From NCBI GenBank assembly GCA_030027265.1, contig JASENG010000016.1, positions 1 to 64,000 on the forward strand: a DNA stretch of 64,000 bases, read 5' to 3'. A program made the translations under genes and the position numbers. This DNA comes from Lysinibacillus fusiformis (GTDB lineage Bacteria > Bacillota > Bacilli > Bacillales_A > Planococcaceae). Positions 48,709-58,323 of the stretch are shown piece after piece. The notes beneath the pieces were generated by a model. That model was not told where the DNA came from. It saw nothing but the letters and a program-made list of their open reading frames with translations, and searched no databases. Each line of letters begins with the position of its first letter. The first letter of the stretch is position 1.

Positions 48709-50373
48709 ATGGAATTTTCTTTTAGAGAAATATTAATGGATGGAATCGATGATATGGTTTTTATTGTAAAAGTAGAAAACCAAAGATTTAAATATGAATT
48801 TATTAATAGAATAGCTTTACAAAACTTAGGATTAAATAAAAATATTCATGGACTATCTTTCAGCGATTTATTCCCGAATGATATTGCAGATTTTCTTTCA
48901 AAAAAGTATCAAGAAGTATTATTAAAAGGAGAAAGCATTACTTACGAGGATTCTTACAAAAAAAATGGTAATTTAGAAGAAAAGCATTATTCTCAAGTAA
49001 AGCTTACACCTATTTTTGATGAAAATGGGTCATGTATACGAATTGTATCTGTAGTAAGAGATATAACTAAAGAAAAAGCAGCTTTATCTTATGTAAAAGA
49101 AATGGTGAATAAAATTGCCGAGAGCAATGAGCGCTACCAATCATTATTTACTCATAATCCAGATGGCATTCTTACTTTTGATAAAAAAGGATTTATTACG
49201 AATGGAAATTTAGTAATTGAGAATATTGTTGGCTACCAAGTAATGGAGTTAATTGGTAAGTCTTTTAAAGATTTAATATACGGTGATAAAACCCTACTTA
49301 AAAAGTCAATTAATAAAGCATCAGAAGGTACTACAACAATTGGAGAATTTCTACTGGAAAATAAAGATGGGGACATCTTAACAATTAACTTAAAATTAGT
49401 TCCACTGATATTAGAAGATAATGTTATTGGATTATTTGGAATTTTAAAAGATATTACTGAGATGAAAAAGACTATAGAGCATTTAGAAGAGAGTGAAAAG
49501 CGTTTTAGAATTATTGCCGAAAATGCCCATGATTTAATCACGCTAGTTAATAAGAAAGGTGAAATCACATATGTTTCTCCTTCATATAAAAATATATTAG
49601 GCTATGATCACAAAGAATATGTTGGAAAACCGTTCATTCACAATATTCATCCGGATGATTTAGCAAGGTTGATGGAAAATTTCGGAAGAACAATTCAGTC
49701 AAGTGAACCCTTTCAATGTGAATTTAGACAAAAAAATTCAAAAGAAGAATTATTATGGTTCGAAGCAATTGGTAAGCCTGTATTTAATCCTCAAAATAAG
49801 TTTCAGTATTTAGTAGTTCTAACGAGAGATATAACATTAAGAAAGAAATATGAATCCAACCTGAAACATTTTGCTTATTATGATTCTTTAACTAATCTTC
49901 CTAATCGTATCCTTTTTAATGAAAAATTCAAAATAGCTAAGGAGCATTTTCTTAATAATAACGATGGTTTAGCTATCATTATTTTGGATATTGATCATTT
50001 TAAAAGGATTAATGATATGTATGGTCATGATGTAGGAGATATGGTAATTAAAGAGTTTGGACGTCGAATTAAACAATCGGTTCGTGATTCTGACACTGTA
50101 GCAAGAATAGGGGGAGATGAGTTTACTATTCTCTTACCTAGAATACAGAATGCTGAAAATGCAATTAATTTTGCGGAAAGAATTCAAAAAAATATGCAGT
50201 ATCCATGGGAGATTAATGGGGAAGTATTAAATGTTACAACAAGTATGGGCATTGCATTGGCATCAATTTCAGATAGTTTCACTAAATCATCATTAATGAA
50301 AAAAGCTGATATTGCATTATATCAAGCTAAAGAAAGTGGAAGAAATTCATTTGAATTATATGAAATTATTTAA
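48709..50373 (+). CDS. PAS-GGDEF diguanylate cyclase
   Basis: The 554 residues comprise three PAS domains (about 5-125, 135-255 and 265-380) and a GGDEF domain (about 385-550) with an intact active site GGDEF (468-472). An inhibitory RxxD site (Arg459-Asp462) lies exactly five residues upstream of it. It should make c-di-GMP from two GTP with product inhibition. No membrane helices are present. GTAAGGGG lies eight bases before the ATG. It sits directly after the EAL-PilZ gene, so synthesis and breakdown of the messenger are genetically paired. Confidence 0.9.
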   Translation: MEFSFREILMDGIDDMVFIVKVENQRFKYEFINRIALQNLGLNKNIHGLSFSDLFPNDIADFLSKKYQEVLLKGESITYEDSYKKNGNLEEKHYSQVKLTPIFDENGSCIRIVSVVRDITKEKAALSYVKEMVNKIAESNERYQSLFTHNPDGILTFDKKGFITNGNLVIENIVGYQVMELIGKSFKDLIYGDKTLLKKSINKASEGTTTIGEFLLENKDGDILTINLKLVPLILEDNVIGLFGILKDITEMKKTIEHLEESEKRFRIIAENAHDLITLVNKKGEITYVSPSYKNILGYDHKEYVGKPFIHNIHPDDLARLMENFGRTIQSSEPFQCEFRQKNSKEELLWFEAIGKPVFNPQNKFQYLVVLTRDITLRKKYESNLKHFAYYDSLTNLPNRILFNEKFKIAKEHFLNNNDGLAIIILDIDHFKRINDMYGHDVGDMVIKEFGRRIKQSVRDSDTVARIGGDEFTILLPRIQNAENAINFAERIQKNMQYPWEINGEVLNVTTSMGIALASISDSFTKSSLMKKADIALYQAKESGRNSFELYEII

Positions 50374-50413
50374 ATATTTTCCCAAGATTAAATTTCTTTA
50401 GGGGGATGATAAG

Positions 50414-50629
50414 GTGTTTACAAACGATACAGAATATAAAAATCACATAATGAGCAATTTCTACGATAAAGACAATACAAATGAAATAAATGTGGTAAAC
50501 GAACTATCCTTTGTAGAAAAAAAAGTTAAAAACTATGTTCTTCAAAATATTAATGATATAAGTTCTGAGGAATTAATTCTTTATAAAGAAATCTTAGAAA
50601 TTTTTAAAAAAATGAAAGATGTATTTTAA
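50414..50629 (+). CDS. small hypothetical protein, 71 residues
   Basis: A GTG start after AGGGGGATGAT opens an acidic, helical ORF (MFTNDTEYKNHIMSNFYDKDNTNEI..., ending ILYKEILEIFKKMKDVF). I do not recognise it. Its close position after the cyclase gene (40 bases) and strong binding site suggest it is translated as part of the same operon. It could be a small regulator or connector of the signalling genes, but this is not shown by the sequence. Confidence 0.5.
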   Translation: MFTNDTEYKNHIMSNFYDKDNTNEINVVNELSFVEKKVKNYVLQNINDISSEELILYKEILEIFKKMKDVF

Positions 50630-51230
50630 TAGAGAATCGGTTCAATTATGAAAATCTTCTATTGCAATAAAAGTAAGGGGTAGGGAAAAACTGCTTAAAA
50701 AATGAGATTCAAGGTTCTATAGGAAAAAAGGAATACCTTCTTAAATATCTCCTATATATTTATAAAAATGAGAAGAACAGGTGATATGTCGAAATATAGT
50801 TTAATTAGAGATATATCGAAGTACATTTTACTTCTAAATCTTTATCTTATTTTTCGGTTTCAAAATTGTACCCTTGATACTAGCAAACTTAAATGAAAGA
50901 GAGTGGATCTGACAGGTGGATTGTCGTACAGAAATTGGAATTACTCTTGATGACTAAGTATTTTTATAGTCCAAAACGACCACCAATCTGATAGGTGGTC
51001 GTTTAAAGATAGTTTGATGATAGGGTGTGGTAAATGCTCCAACACATGTTTGAGACTAATCTATACTCTATATTGTTCTAGAAATTAGAAATTTTAGGTA
51101 ATTCTTACATATATGAAGTTTTTGAAATTAAAGGGTTATTTAAAGTTAATGATTTTACATAATAAATGGAATTATAAAGTCATTTGAAGAACTATGTTAG
51201 TTTGAAATTTATGAAAGAGGTTGATTTGAC
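50630..51230 (+). other. 600-base gap before the chemoreceptor
   Basis: No gene is visible. A perfect inverted repeat AAACGACCACC (50974-50984) / GGTGGTCGTTT (50994-51004) looks like a terminator stem but has only a short T-run. A partly similar TCTGACAGGTGGATTGTCG lies near 50908. Confidence 0.5.
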
Positions 51231-52922
51231 ATGAAATTAACAATTGGAAAGAAGTTATTAGGGGCTTTTTTAAGTATCACTCTTCTATTAACTATAACAA
51301 GTACGATTTCGTTTATCTCTATTAATAAGATAAACGAATCTTATTCAGATATTACAGATAGAAGGGTAGAAATTCTTAAAAATGCAAAATCAATAGCCCT
51401 ATATGCCACAAAGGAGAACAGTGGTCTCAGGGCGCTACTATTAAATGAATCTGGAGCAATCGATTCAATAAATGATTCCATTCATGGCCTTGAATCAGAA
51501 ATCAAAGATACTGAAAAATTAGTAAGTAGTTCAGAACAGAAAGAAATTTTAAGACATTTAAGTAATAAGAACAATGAGTTTAAATCTAAACTTGAACAAA
51601 TCTCGCAAATAATGAATAGTGACATTGAAGAAGCAAAATTCCTAACCAACTATGAAGCTATGCCAAAAGCAAGGGAAATTAGGGATCTAGCAGAACAAAT
51701 AGAGCTGATTCAAGAAAAGGAATTAGAATCAGCTACTGGCGTTAACAAAGAGATGGTGAAGTCAACTACTAATATAGTTGTAATTTGTAGTGGTATTGCT
51801 TTATTATTTGCAATTATTATGGGTTATATTATGTCACGTAAAATTTCAAAACCTATTATTGCTATGTCTAACTTAGCTGAGAAAATATCTTCTGGTAATT
51901 TGTCAGTTGAGAAAATAAAAATTAAAAGCAGTGATGAAATAGGAACATTAGCTAAATCTTTTAACATAATGACTGAAAATCTAAGAACCTTAATACAACA
52001 AGTAAATGATAGTGTCGTTCACGTTGCTGCATCCTCTGAAGAATTAACAGCAAGTGCTGAACAAACAAGTAAAGCAACTGCGCAGATAGCAAATATAATT
52101 CAAGAAGTAGCAATTGGTGCAGAAAATCAAGTTCAAAGTGTAGAAGAAAGTTCGAAATCTATATATGAACTGTCTACGGGTATCAAACTAATAGCTAGTT
52201 CTGCAACAGAAGTAACTAGTGCTAGTTTAGAGGCTTCTAATTTAGCAAATGTAGGAAAAACTGATATCCAAATAGTAATGGGACAAATGGACACAATTAA
52301 AGAAACAATTAACAATTTAAACCAATCTATGATAGGTTTAGAAAATCGTTCAGAAGAAATTGGAAAAATTATTGAAGTTATAACTAGTATTGCGAATCAA
52401 ACAAACTTATTGGCCTTAAATGCAGCTATTGAGGCAGCACGCGTTGGCGAACATGGTAAAGGTTTCGCTGTTGTAGCGGATGAAGTTAGAAAATTAGCAG
52501 AACAATCCTCACTATCTACTATGCAAATTACTGCTCTTGTTTCTGCTATCCAAGAGGAAACTTTAAGTGCAGTAAGTTCAATGGAGCTTGTTAAGATAGA
52601 AGTCAATGAAGGTATTAATAAAGCTAATCAAGCAGGAAAAACCTTTAATACTATTCAGCTAGGTATTACCAATATTAGTGGACAGATAAATGAAGTATCC
52701 TCTGCTACAGAACAAATGGCTGTGAGTACAGAACAAGTCTTGAAATCTATAGAATCAATTGTAACAGTCGCTGAACAATCCGCTGCTGGAACACAAAATG
52801 TTTCTGCAGCTGCAGAAGAACAATTAGCCTCGATGGAGGAAATTTCAGCCTCTTCTTTATCTCTATCTCAAATGGCAGAAGAATTACAATCACAAATTGG
52901 AAGATTTAAAATATATAATTAG
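51231..52922 (+). CDS. methyl-accepting chemotaxis protein
   Basis: This 563-residue chemoreceptor has a basic N-terminus and first membrane helix (about 9-31). A ~145-residue extracellular helical (four-helix-bundle-type) sensor follows, then a second helix (about 180-200), a HAMP domain (about 200-255) and the cytoplasmic signalling domain. The conserved hairpin tip is present ([20 protein letters not shown], then [23 protein letters not shown]). It should pass ligand signals to CheA. No che genes are nearby, so it must work with a distant array. GAAAGAGGTTG precedes the ATG. Its 3' end is repeated as a decayed fragment at 42070-42276. Confidence 0.9.
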   Translation: MKLTIGKKLLGAFLSITLLLTITSTISFISINKINESYSDITDRRVEILKNAKSIALYATKENSGLRALLLNESGAIDSINDSIHGLESEIKDTEKLVSSSEQKEILRHLSNKNNEFKSKLEQISQIMNSDIEEAKFLTNYEAMPKAREIRDLAEQIELIQEKELESATGVNKEMVKSTTNIVVICSGIALLFAIIMGYIMSRKISKPIIAMSNLAEKISSGNLSVEKIKIKSSDEIGTLAKSFNIMTENLRTLIQQVNDSVVHVAASSEELTASAEQTSKATAQIANIIQEVAIGAENQVQSVEESSKSIYELSTGIKLIASSATEVTSASLEASNLANVGKTDIQIVMGQMDTIKETINNLNQSMIGLENRSEEIGKIIEVITSIANQTNLLALNAAIEAARVGEHGKGFAVVADEVRKLAEQSSLSTMQITALVSAIQEETLSAVSSMELVKIEVNEGINKANQAGKTFNTIQLGITNISGQINEVSSATEQMAVSTEQVLKSIESIVTVAEQSAAGTQNVSAAAEEQLASMEEISASSLSLSQMAEELQSQIGRFKIYN

Positions 52923-52960
52923 CCAAAAAAAATTATAGGTAAAACAATTAGCAATTTAGA
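52757..52960 (+). repeat. direct repeat R2, right copy (chemoreceptor 3' end and flank)
   Basis: This is the intact copy of the segment found degenerate at 42070-42276. It spans the last ~55 codons, the stop and about 40 bases downstream (AATTAGCAATTTAG shared). Confidence 0.85.
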
Positions 52961-53070
52961 TACTAAGCCTAGTAAAATTGCTCCTATGTAGAAATTGCTG
53001 TTTCGAAAAAAGTTTATATTAAAATAAGAAATGCATCAGAAAATACTACAATTAAAGTTGGAGGACAATC

Positions 53071-53206
53071 ATAAACCCAATAATCAAGACAATAAAACCT
53101 ACATAAATCCAATGCAAAGCCGACAAATCCATAAACCGTCTATCCCCTCTATTCGTTTATCCATAGAATATGAGGTGTATGACTAGATGGTGAGGGAGGT
53201 GATGAT
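53071..53206 (-). pseudogene. remnant of a second permease gene (repeat R1, right copy)
   Basis: On the minus strand it encodes MDLSALHWIYVGFIVLIIGF then Met before diverging, nearly the same as the start of the permease at 39613-41001, and it shares that gene's upstream region. The rest of the gene is absent. It is a truncated paralogue or duplication remnant at the right edge of the signalling island. Confidence 0.85.
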
Positions 53207-54384
53207 GCGATAAAAATTTCAATTTGAAAAATGAGTTTTTCATATAAGATGGGGAAATGTAATTTCGGTTTACTTTAGAACAAGATTCGAAGAACTATGG
53301 GGATGATTCAATGAGTAAATTTTTCGCCGCTTCAAGAGTGTTAGATTAAATGGACAGAACAAGATGCCAGTTGTCCACTCACTTTATTTACAATTTGAAT
53401 TCCTGTCCAATTAGTTTACTAATGATAGTGGGATAAGTGGATGTTTTACCATTATTTAGTAATGGAGCTTTTTTCGTGGCTAAATAAGGGGAGGTGTTTT
53501 CCGGTTATTCTTTGGAAATTCCTCCATTACGATATTTTTCGAATCGAGCGGAATATTACCAGTTACTTAACAGATTGTGTGCTTTACCTTGATAAGAGCG
53601 GTCTTTTCAAATCGAAATCTAGTAACTAGCGATTGTAAAAATAAGAGAAGATTTTCCGGTTATTTAAGTAATGGTGCTAGTTTCAGTAGAAAATAATGGA
53701 ATATATTCCGATTATTCAAAGAAAAATCCTATATTTTCACGTTTTTTGAGTGGATAGGCGGAATTGCTCCTTTTATTTAAGCTTTTTTGATTTAATTTTC
53801 TAATTAAACGTATTTTTTCCGCCTATTTATCAAAGTCGATGCTTACCCAAATCGCCCAACTGTTATAATCGGACCCACTGAAGTATATATGAATGTAATG
53901 GTAGAAAAAATTCTTTGTACAATTTTTTACGATTGTCAAGATAATATGTGGATTTGCGTTTGTAGCAAAGTGTTTCATAGCATAATTATCTTCATGTGGG
54001 TTTCATAAAATAGTTAGTTAGTTTTCCAACTCTTCTTAGAACCATTAACCGGAGTACCTGTGTTATTATAGAAGCAAACGTTGCAAGTCGCTTTGAGAAT
54101 TTATGCTTAAAAACGTTTACGGGTATACGAAGTAAGCAATTTTCTTTCTACTATAGAACAATATCGAAGGTAGGCAGAACTTGTGCAGCCAGGATAATCT
54201 AGTATAGAATAATAAATATTGGATTAGATTCTCTGTTTCTACTTTTATAGCGGAAAAAGCAGTAGATGCTTGTATTCATAAAATAGTATTGGAATAGAAT
54301 ATAGATATTATATTTTGTGGAATGTGAGAAGATAGTTTAGAATAATAAGAGAAGTATATTTATAATTGGAAGGAAAGTGAAAGT
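53207..54384. other. gene-poor region with imperfect short repeats
   Basis: No convincing gene lies in these ~1.2 kb. Short motifs recur: TTTTCCGGTTATT at about 53500 and 53651, a diverged form ATTCCGATTATT near 53706, and AGTAATGGAGC/AGTAATGGTGC. A 10-base inverted repeat ATAGGCGGAA (53754-53763) / TTCCGCCTAT (53817-53826) brackets 53 bases. A 62-residue ORF at 53441-53629 lies inside the repeats and has no ribosome binding site. The region looks like decayed or repetitive intergenic DNA. No clear promoter for the downstream dehydrogenase was identified. Confidence 0.5.
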
Positions 54385-56016
54385 ATGAGTAACGGAATTT
54401 TCAAAATACCAACACCTAAGAATGAGCCTGGCAATACATATGCTCCGGGTACAAAGGAAAGAGAAACATTAAAAGCGGAATTAAAGCGCCAATCCGAAAT
54501 GGTAGTCGAGATTCCTGTTATTATTAACGGTCAATATATTAAAACTGATACAGTAAAACAAGTAGTTATGCCACATAGTCACCAACATGTTTTAGCGAAC
54601 TACTCAGAGGCTGGCGAGAAAGAACTGCGTGATGCTGTCGAAGCTGCGATGGCTGCGAAAGAATCATGGGCAAATATGCCATGGGAACATCGTGCAGCAA
54701 TTTTCTTAAAAGCTGCAGATCTAATTTCTGGTCCATATCGTGATGTATTGAATGCTGCAACGATGTTGGGACAATCTAAAACAGCTATTCAAACTGAAAT
54801 TGATGCTGCTCAAGAGTTAGCAGATTTCTTGCGTTTTGGTGTAGATTATGCAAATCAGGTTTATCAAATTCAGCCTGACAGCATGAAGAATGTATGGAAC
54901 CGCCTTGATTACCGTCCATTAGATGGTTTTGTATTAGCGATTTCTCCATTCAACTTCACTGCAATCGGCGGGAATTTACCATCAGCTCCTGCAATGATGG
55001 GGAACGTAGTTGTTTGGAAGCCTGCATCAACTTCTATTCTTGCAAACTATTACTTCATGCGTATTTTAGAAGAAGCTGGATTACCAAAAGGTGTAATCAA
55101 CTTCGTACCATCTCGTGGATCACAAGTATCTGAAGTAGTATTAACAGACGCTCGTATGGCTGGATTCCACTTCACTGGTTCTACTGCTACATTCCAAACA
55201 ATTTGGAAAACAGTAGGTGAGAACATTGCAAGCTACAAATCATATCCTCGTTTAGTTGGGGAAACAGGTGGTAAAGACTTCGTATTTGTGCACGAAACTG
55301 CACAAGCTGACAAAGTAGTCGCTAACCTTGTTCGTGGGGCTTTTGAATACCAAGGTCAAAAATGTTCTGCCGCTTCTCGCGCTTACATTCCACAAAGCAT
55401 GTGGGAAGAAGTGAAGAACGGTTTAGTAGAAGAAACTGCTAAGCTTAAGGTGGGGGATGTACGTGACTTCCGCAACTTCATGGGGGCAGTGATCGATAAA
55501 CCAGCATTTGATTCAATTACAAGCTATATCGATTATGCTGCAGCATCCGATGAAGCAGAAATTATTGCTGGCGGTACTTATGATGATACTGTTGGTTATT
55601 TCGTTCAACCAACAATTATTGTAACAACGAATCCAAACTTCAAAACGATGGTTGAGGAAATCTTTGGACCAGTATTAACGATCTATGTTTATGAAAATGA
55701 CAAATTAGAAGAAACTTTAGATGCAGTTGATACAGCGTCAATGTACGCATTAACAGGTGCTATCTTTGCACAGGATCGCCAAGCAATCCTTCACTTAGAG
55801 AATCGTTTATCCGGTGCAGCTGGTAACTTCTACATCAATGACAAACCAACGGGTGCCATGATTAACCAACAACCATTCGGTGGTTCTCGTGGTTCAGGTA
55901 CAAACGATAAAGCAGGTTCTGTATTTAACATGATTCGCTGGACAACTCCACGTGTCATCAAAGAAAACTTTGCTCCAACAACAGAAATTACTTATCCATT
56001 TATGGATGAAGAATAA
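54385..56016 (+). CDS. pruA: L-glutamate gamma-semialdehyde (P5C) dehydrogenase
   Basis: This enzyme oxidises 1-pyrroline-5-carboxylate/glutamate semialdehyde to glutamate in proline and arginine breakdown. The 543-residue aldehyde dehydrogenase shows SPFNFTAIGGNLPSAP, FTGSTATF, the general-base glutamate in LVGETGGKD (Glu293) and the catalytic cysteine in QGQKCSAASR (Cys327). Its N-terminus (FKIPTPKNEPGNTYAPGTKERETLKAEL) and 543-residue length are typical of the group-1 P5C dehydrogenases, which include the mitochondrial enzyme, rather than the ~515-residue Bacillus RocA type. GGAAGGAAAGTGA lies upstream of the ATG. No proline dehydrogenase gene is adjacent. Codon use is biased, suggesting high expression. 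Confidence 0.9.
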   Translation: MSNGIFKIPTPKNEPGNTYAPGTKERETLKAELKRQSEMVVEIPVIINGQYIKTDTVKQVVMPHSHQHVLANYSEAGEKELRDAVEAAMAAKESWANMPWEHRAAIFLKAADLISGPYRDVLNAATMLGQSKTAIQTEIDAAQELADFLRFGVDYANQVYQIQPDSMKNVWNRLDYRPLDGFVLAISPFNFTAIGGNLPSAPAMMGNVVVWKPASTSILANYYFMRILEEAGLPKGVINFVPSRGSQVSEVVLTDARMAGFHFTGSTATFQTIWKTVGENIASYKSYPRLVGETGGKDFVFVHETAQADKVVANLVRGAFEYQGQKCSAASRAYIPQSMWEEVKNGLVEETAKLKVGDVRDFRNFMGAVIDKPAFDSITSYIDYAAASDEAEIIAGGTYDDTVGYFVQPTIIVTTNPNFKTMVEEIFGPVLTIYVYENDKLEETLDAVDTASMYALTGAIFAQDRQAILHLENRLSGAAGNFYINDKPTGAMINQQPFGGSRGSGTNDKAGSVFNMIRWTTPRVIKENFAPTTEITYPFMDEE

Positions 56017-56027
56017 TTATTGATATA

Positions 56028-56062
56028 AAAAGAGGTTGAAGAGTAATTTCAACCTCTTTTTT
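56028..56062 (+). terminator. terminator of the P5C dehydrogenase gene
   Basis: AGAGGTTGAA (56031-56040) and TTCAACCTCT (56048-56057) are perfect arms, with A residues before and T residues after. Confidence 0.9.
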
Positions 56063-56275
56063 CATTATTTTATCTAGGTATATTAAAAACTTATCTCTTT
56101 TTTAGTACGAATAATAATTATTAGTAGACTTAAATCATCCTCCTTATTGATCCCCTTAATTAATAAAAATTGTCCCTAAAGTATCGAGAATTAATAAAAA
56201 ATAGAAAAAGAAAAAGCCAACCTCTCTACATACGAAGAGAGAATGACTTACCATTCATTAATCCGAATTTTTTGT

Positions 56276-56704
56276 TTACAGTTTTGCCCAGCGTTCCTCT
56301 AACCAGCTCATGAATTCCACGCCTTTGTCGCCTTCATATGCGTCATAGACATCCAAACGCATACGTTTTAGCTTTTCCGCAAAATCCGCCACTGTGTGGT
56401 CCTTTGGCAAGCTTTTTTTCACGCGCAGGAAAATTTTATCTGTCCCTTTGATGATATCAAACTTTGCAGGCACAGGCTTTTCAAAGTTCTCTCCAAACCC
56501 TGCCAGTGCATCATATGCTGCGATTTGCACCTTGTAGACCGAATCATGCTGCATACGATTTATTAATAAATCTATAATTTTGTCATGTTTATAAGCAGAC
56601 AAAATTTCGACTGCCGCCAAACGTTCACGCCAGCTAGATGTATAATTCGCTTGTTTTTTTAATGCTTCGTATTGCTCAGGTAATTCTGTTTCAAACTGTT
56701 TCAA
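56276..56704 (-). CDS. HEAT-repeat protein
   Basis: This 142-residue protein has HEAT-like helical repeats (WRERLAAVEILSAYKHDKIIDLLINRMQHD, YKVQIAAYDALAGFGE) followed by a helical C-terminal region ending EFMSWLEERWAKL. Such proteins usually act as protein-protein adaptors; the partner is unknown. The start is TTG, seven bases after GAGGTG. The ~260 bases downstream, to the P5C dehydrogenase terminator, contain no gene. Confidence 0.7.
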   Translation of the reverse strand: MKQFETELPEQYEALKKQANYTSSWRERLAAVEILSAYKHDKIIDLLINRMQHDSVYKVQIAAYDALAGFGENFEKPVPAKFDIIKGTDKIFLRVKKSLPKDHTVADFAEKLKRMRLDVYDAYEGDKGVEFMSWLEERWAKL

Positions 56705-56836
56705 ATAATTGCACCTCTTTTTTTAACTAGAGGAAAAATAAATTCTTCTTCTGCTTTCCTTATTATACGCTGTTTGAAAGGAAAAAGCGATAAATGCTGC
56801 CTTTGTAGTGCCACATGAACATTTAAGCAGAAAAAA

Positions 56837-57020
56837 ACAAGTAGTATACTTGTCTGAATAAGAAAGGGCCTCTCAGACTGTCCCTGCAAACGTTTGTCAG
56901 ACAAGGCGTGCCGCCGAGTGAAGGCCCGAATAGAACTAAAGTTTCATGAGGGACCTAAGGAGGCAACCGTTGCCGAATGGGAGCGTTTGTCAACAGTCTG
57001 AAACAAGTAGGCATACTTGT
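56837..57020. ncRNA. candidate structured RNA or miniature mobile element
   Basis: This ~180-base element is visibly GC-richer than its surroundings and strongly self-complementary. Its ends are near-identical palindromes, ACAAGTA-GTA-TACTTGT (56837-56853) and ACAAGTAGGCATACTTGT (57003-57020). Inside, TCAGACTGT (56873-56881) pairs with ACAGTCTGA (56993-57001) and CAAACG (56887-56892) with CGTTTG (56984-56989), forming a long closing helix. GTCCCT (56880-56885) could instead pair with AGGGAC (56949-56954), and GGCAAC/GTTGCC forms an inner hairpin. No ORF fits. I do not recognise a known RNA family. A regulatory RNA or a MITE-like repeat are both possible. Confidence 0.5.
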
Positions 57021-57275
57021 CGGTACATGGATTACAAACTATATTTTCTATCAATCAATTTAAGAGATGAGGCAATTTCTTTTGTTCAAGAGATTTTAAT
57101 GAAGGAATATTCTGTGTAATTCGTGGTATAATTTGAGAGAATTTCAAAATGAGGGTAATTAAATATGGCGTGTTCTAAAAAATTATCTTATAAATTTTTG
57201 AAAATAGAGGATTATTCACTAGTCTCATATTGTAAAGAAGTCATATAAGTGAAATATAGGAAGGATATAAATAGG
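57021..57275 (+). other. AT-rich gap before the first S66 peptidase
   Basis: No gene is visible. A GGTATAATTTG sequence near 57123 gives a possible TATAAT box for the downstream gene. Confidence 0.3.
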
Positions 57276-58268
57276 ATGAGAAAACTCCAGAAAGGTGATA
57301 AGATTGGCATCTTTTCGCCTTCTTCACCAGCTTCTGCCTCTGCAAAAGCTAGATATGAACGAGGAAAGGCTTTTCTAGAGGAGAAAGGCTTTCAAATAGT
57401 CGAAGGAAGTTTAACAGGTCAATCTGAAGGATATCGTTCAGGCTCTCCAAAAGCAAGAGCGGAGGAACTGAATAATTTATTGCGTGACCCCAAAATTAAG
57501 ATGATTATGTCCATGATTGGCGGTACAAATTCGAATAGTATACTGCCGTACATTGATTACGAAGCGTTTCGTACAAATCCAAAATTCGTTGTTGGTTATT
57601 CGGATGCTACCGCCATCTTAATGGCACTGTATGCAAAGACCGGTATCACTACATATTATGGACCTGCAATAGTTCCTTCTTTTGGCGAATTTGATCCATT
57701 AGTTCATGATACATATCGATTTTTTGAAGCGTATTTTTGTAAAGATCATGTATTGCCCTATGAGATACCCACACCACAAGCTTGGTCAGATGAACCGGTT
57801 AATTGGTTAGAAAAAACACAGGAAAAAACACTTTTTTCAAATGAGTGGTTAGGGTTTAATGAAGGCGTGGCAGAAGGACGACTGATTGGCGGCAATAACA
57901 ACGCTATGTATGGATTTATAGGTACTGATTATTTCCCAGCTATTCAAGAGGGAGACATTTTGTTAATCGAAGACAGCATGAAAAATGCTGCTATTGTCGA
58001 AAAGAACCTTGCCATGTTAAAGCTGCATGGAATTTTAGAAAAAGTATCTGGAATTATTCTAGGAAAACATGAGCGATATGATGATTTAGGAACAGGTAAA
58101 AAACCAATTGACCTTTTGCTGGAACAATTAGATGGAAATTCCATACCGATTTTGGCTGAAGTAGACATTTGTCATACACATCCGATGCATCCTATCGCAA
58201 TCGGTAAAAATGTAAGAATAAATACTGAAATGAAAAAAATTTGGTGCTTAGAAGAATGGAAATACTAA
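57276..58268 (+). CDS. S66 family peptidase (LD-carboxypeptidase/MccF-like), copy 1
   Basis: This 330-residue protein has the S66 layout: an N-terminal GDKIGIFSPSSPAS segment, GYSDATAILMALYAKTG with the nucleophile serine, LLIEDSMKNA with the acidic residue and a late ICHTHPMHPIAIG histidine region. The family comprises murein-tetrapeptide LD-carboxypeptidases and MccF-like immunity proteins that cleave microcin C-type acyl-sulfamoyl adenylates. ATG 57276 (MRKLQKGDKIGIFSPSS) matches the family start; a GTG at 57249 lacks a site. It is followed by a second, diverged S66 gene after 55 bases. Confidence 0.85.
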   Translation: MRKLQKGDKIGIFSPSSPASASAKARYERGKAFLEEKGFQIVEGSLTGQSEGYRSGSPKARAEELNNLLRDPKIKMIMSMIGGTNSNSILPYIDYEAFRTNPKFVVGYSDATAILMALYAKTGITTYYGPAIVPSFGEFDPLVHDTYRFFEAYFCKDHVLPYEIPTPQAWSDEPVNWLEKTQEKTLFSNEWLGFNEGVAEGRLIGGNNNAMYGFIGTDYFPAIQEGDILLIEDSMKNAAIVEKNLAMLKLHGILEKVSGIILGKHERYDDLGTGKKPIDLLLEQLDGNSIPILAEVDICHTHPMHPIAIGKNVRINTEMKKIWCLEEWKY

Positions 58269-58323
58269 GAATGCTAGAATGACTTAGTTCTATAATAGTC
58301 GAGTCCATTTAGGGGGGAATCAT

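Noticed and set aside
53441-53629. 62-residue ORF in the gene-poor region
   Set aside because: No ribosome binding site, unlikely composition, and it lies inside imperfect intergenic repeats.
41002-54384. prophage or insertion sequence carrying the signalling island
   Set aside because: No transposase, integrase, phage gene or terminal inverted repeats were seen; the direct repeats are duplicated gene ends, not mobile-element ends.
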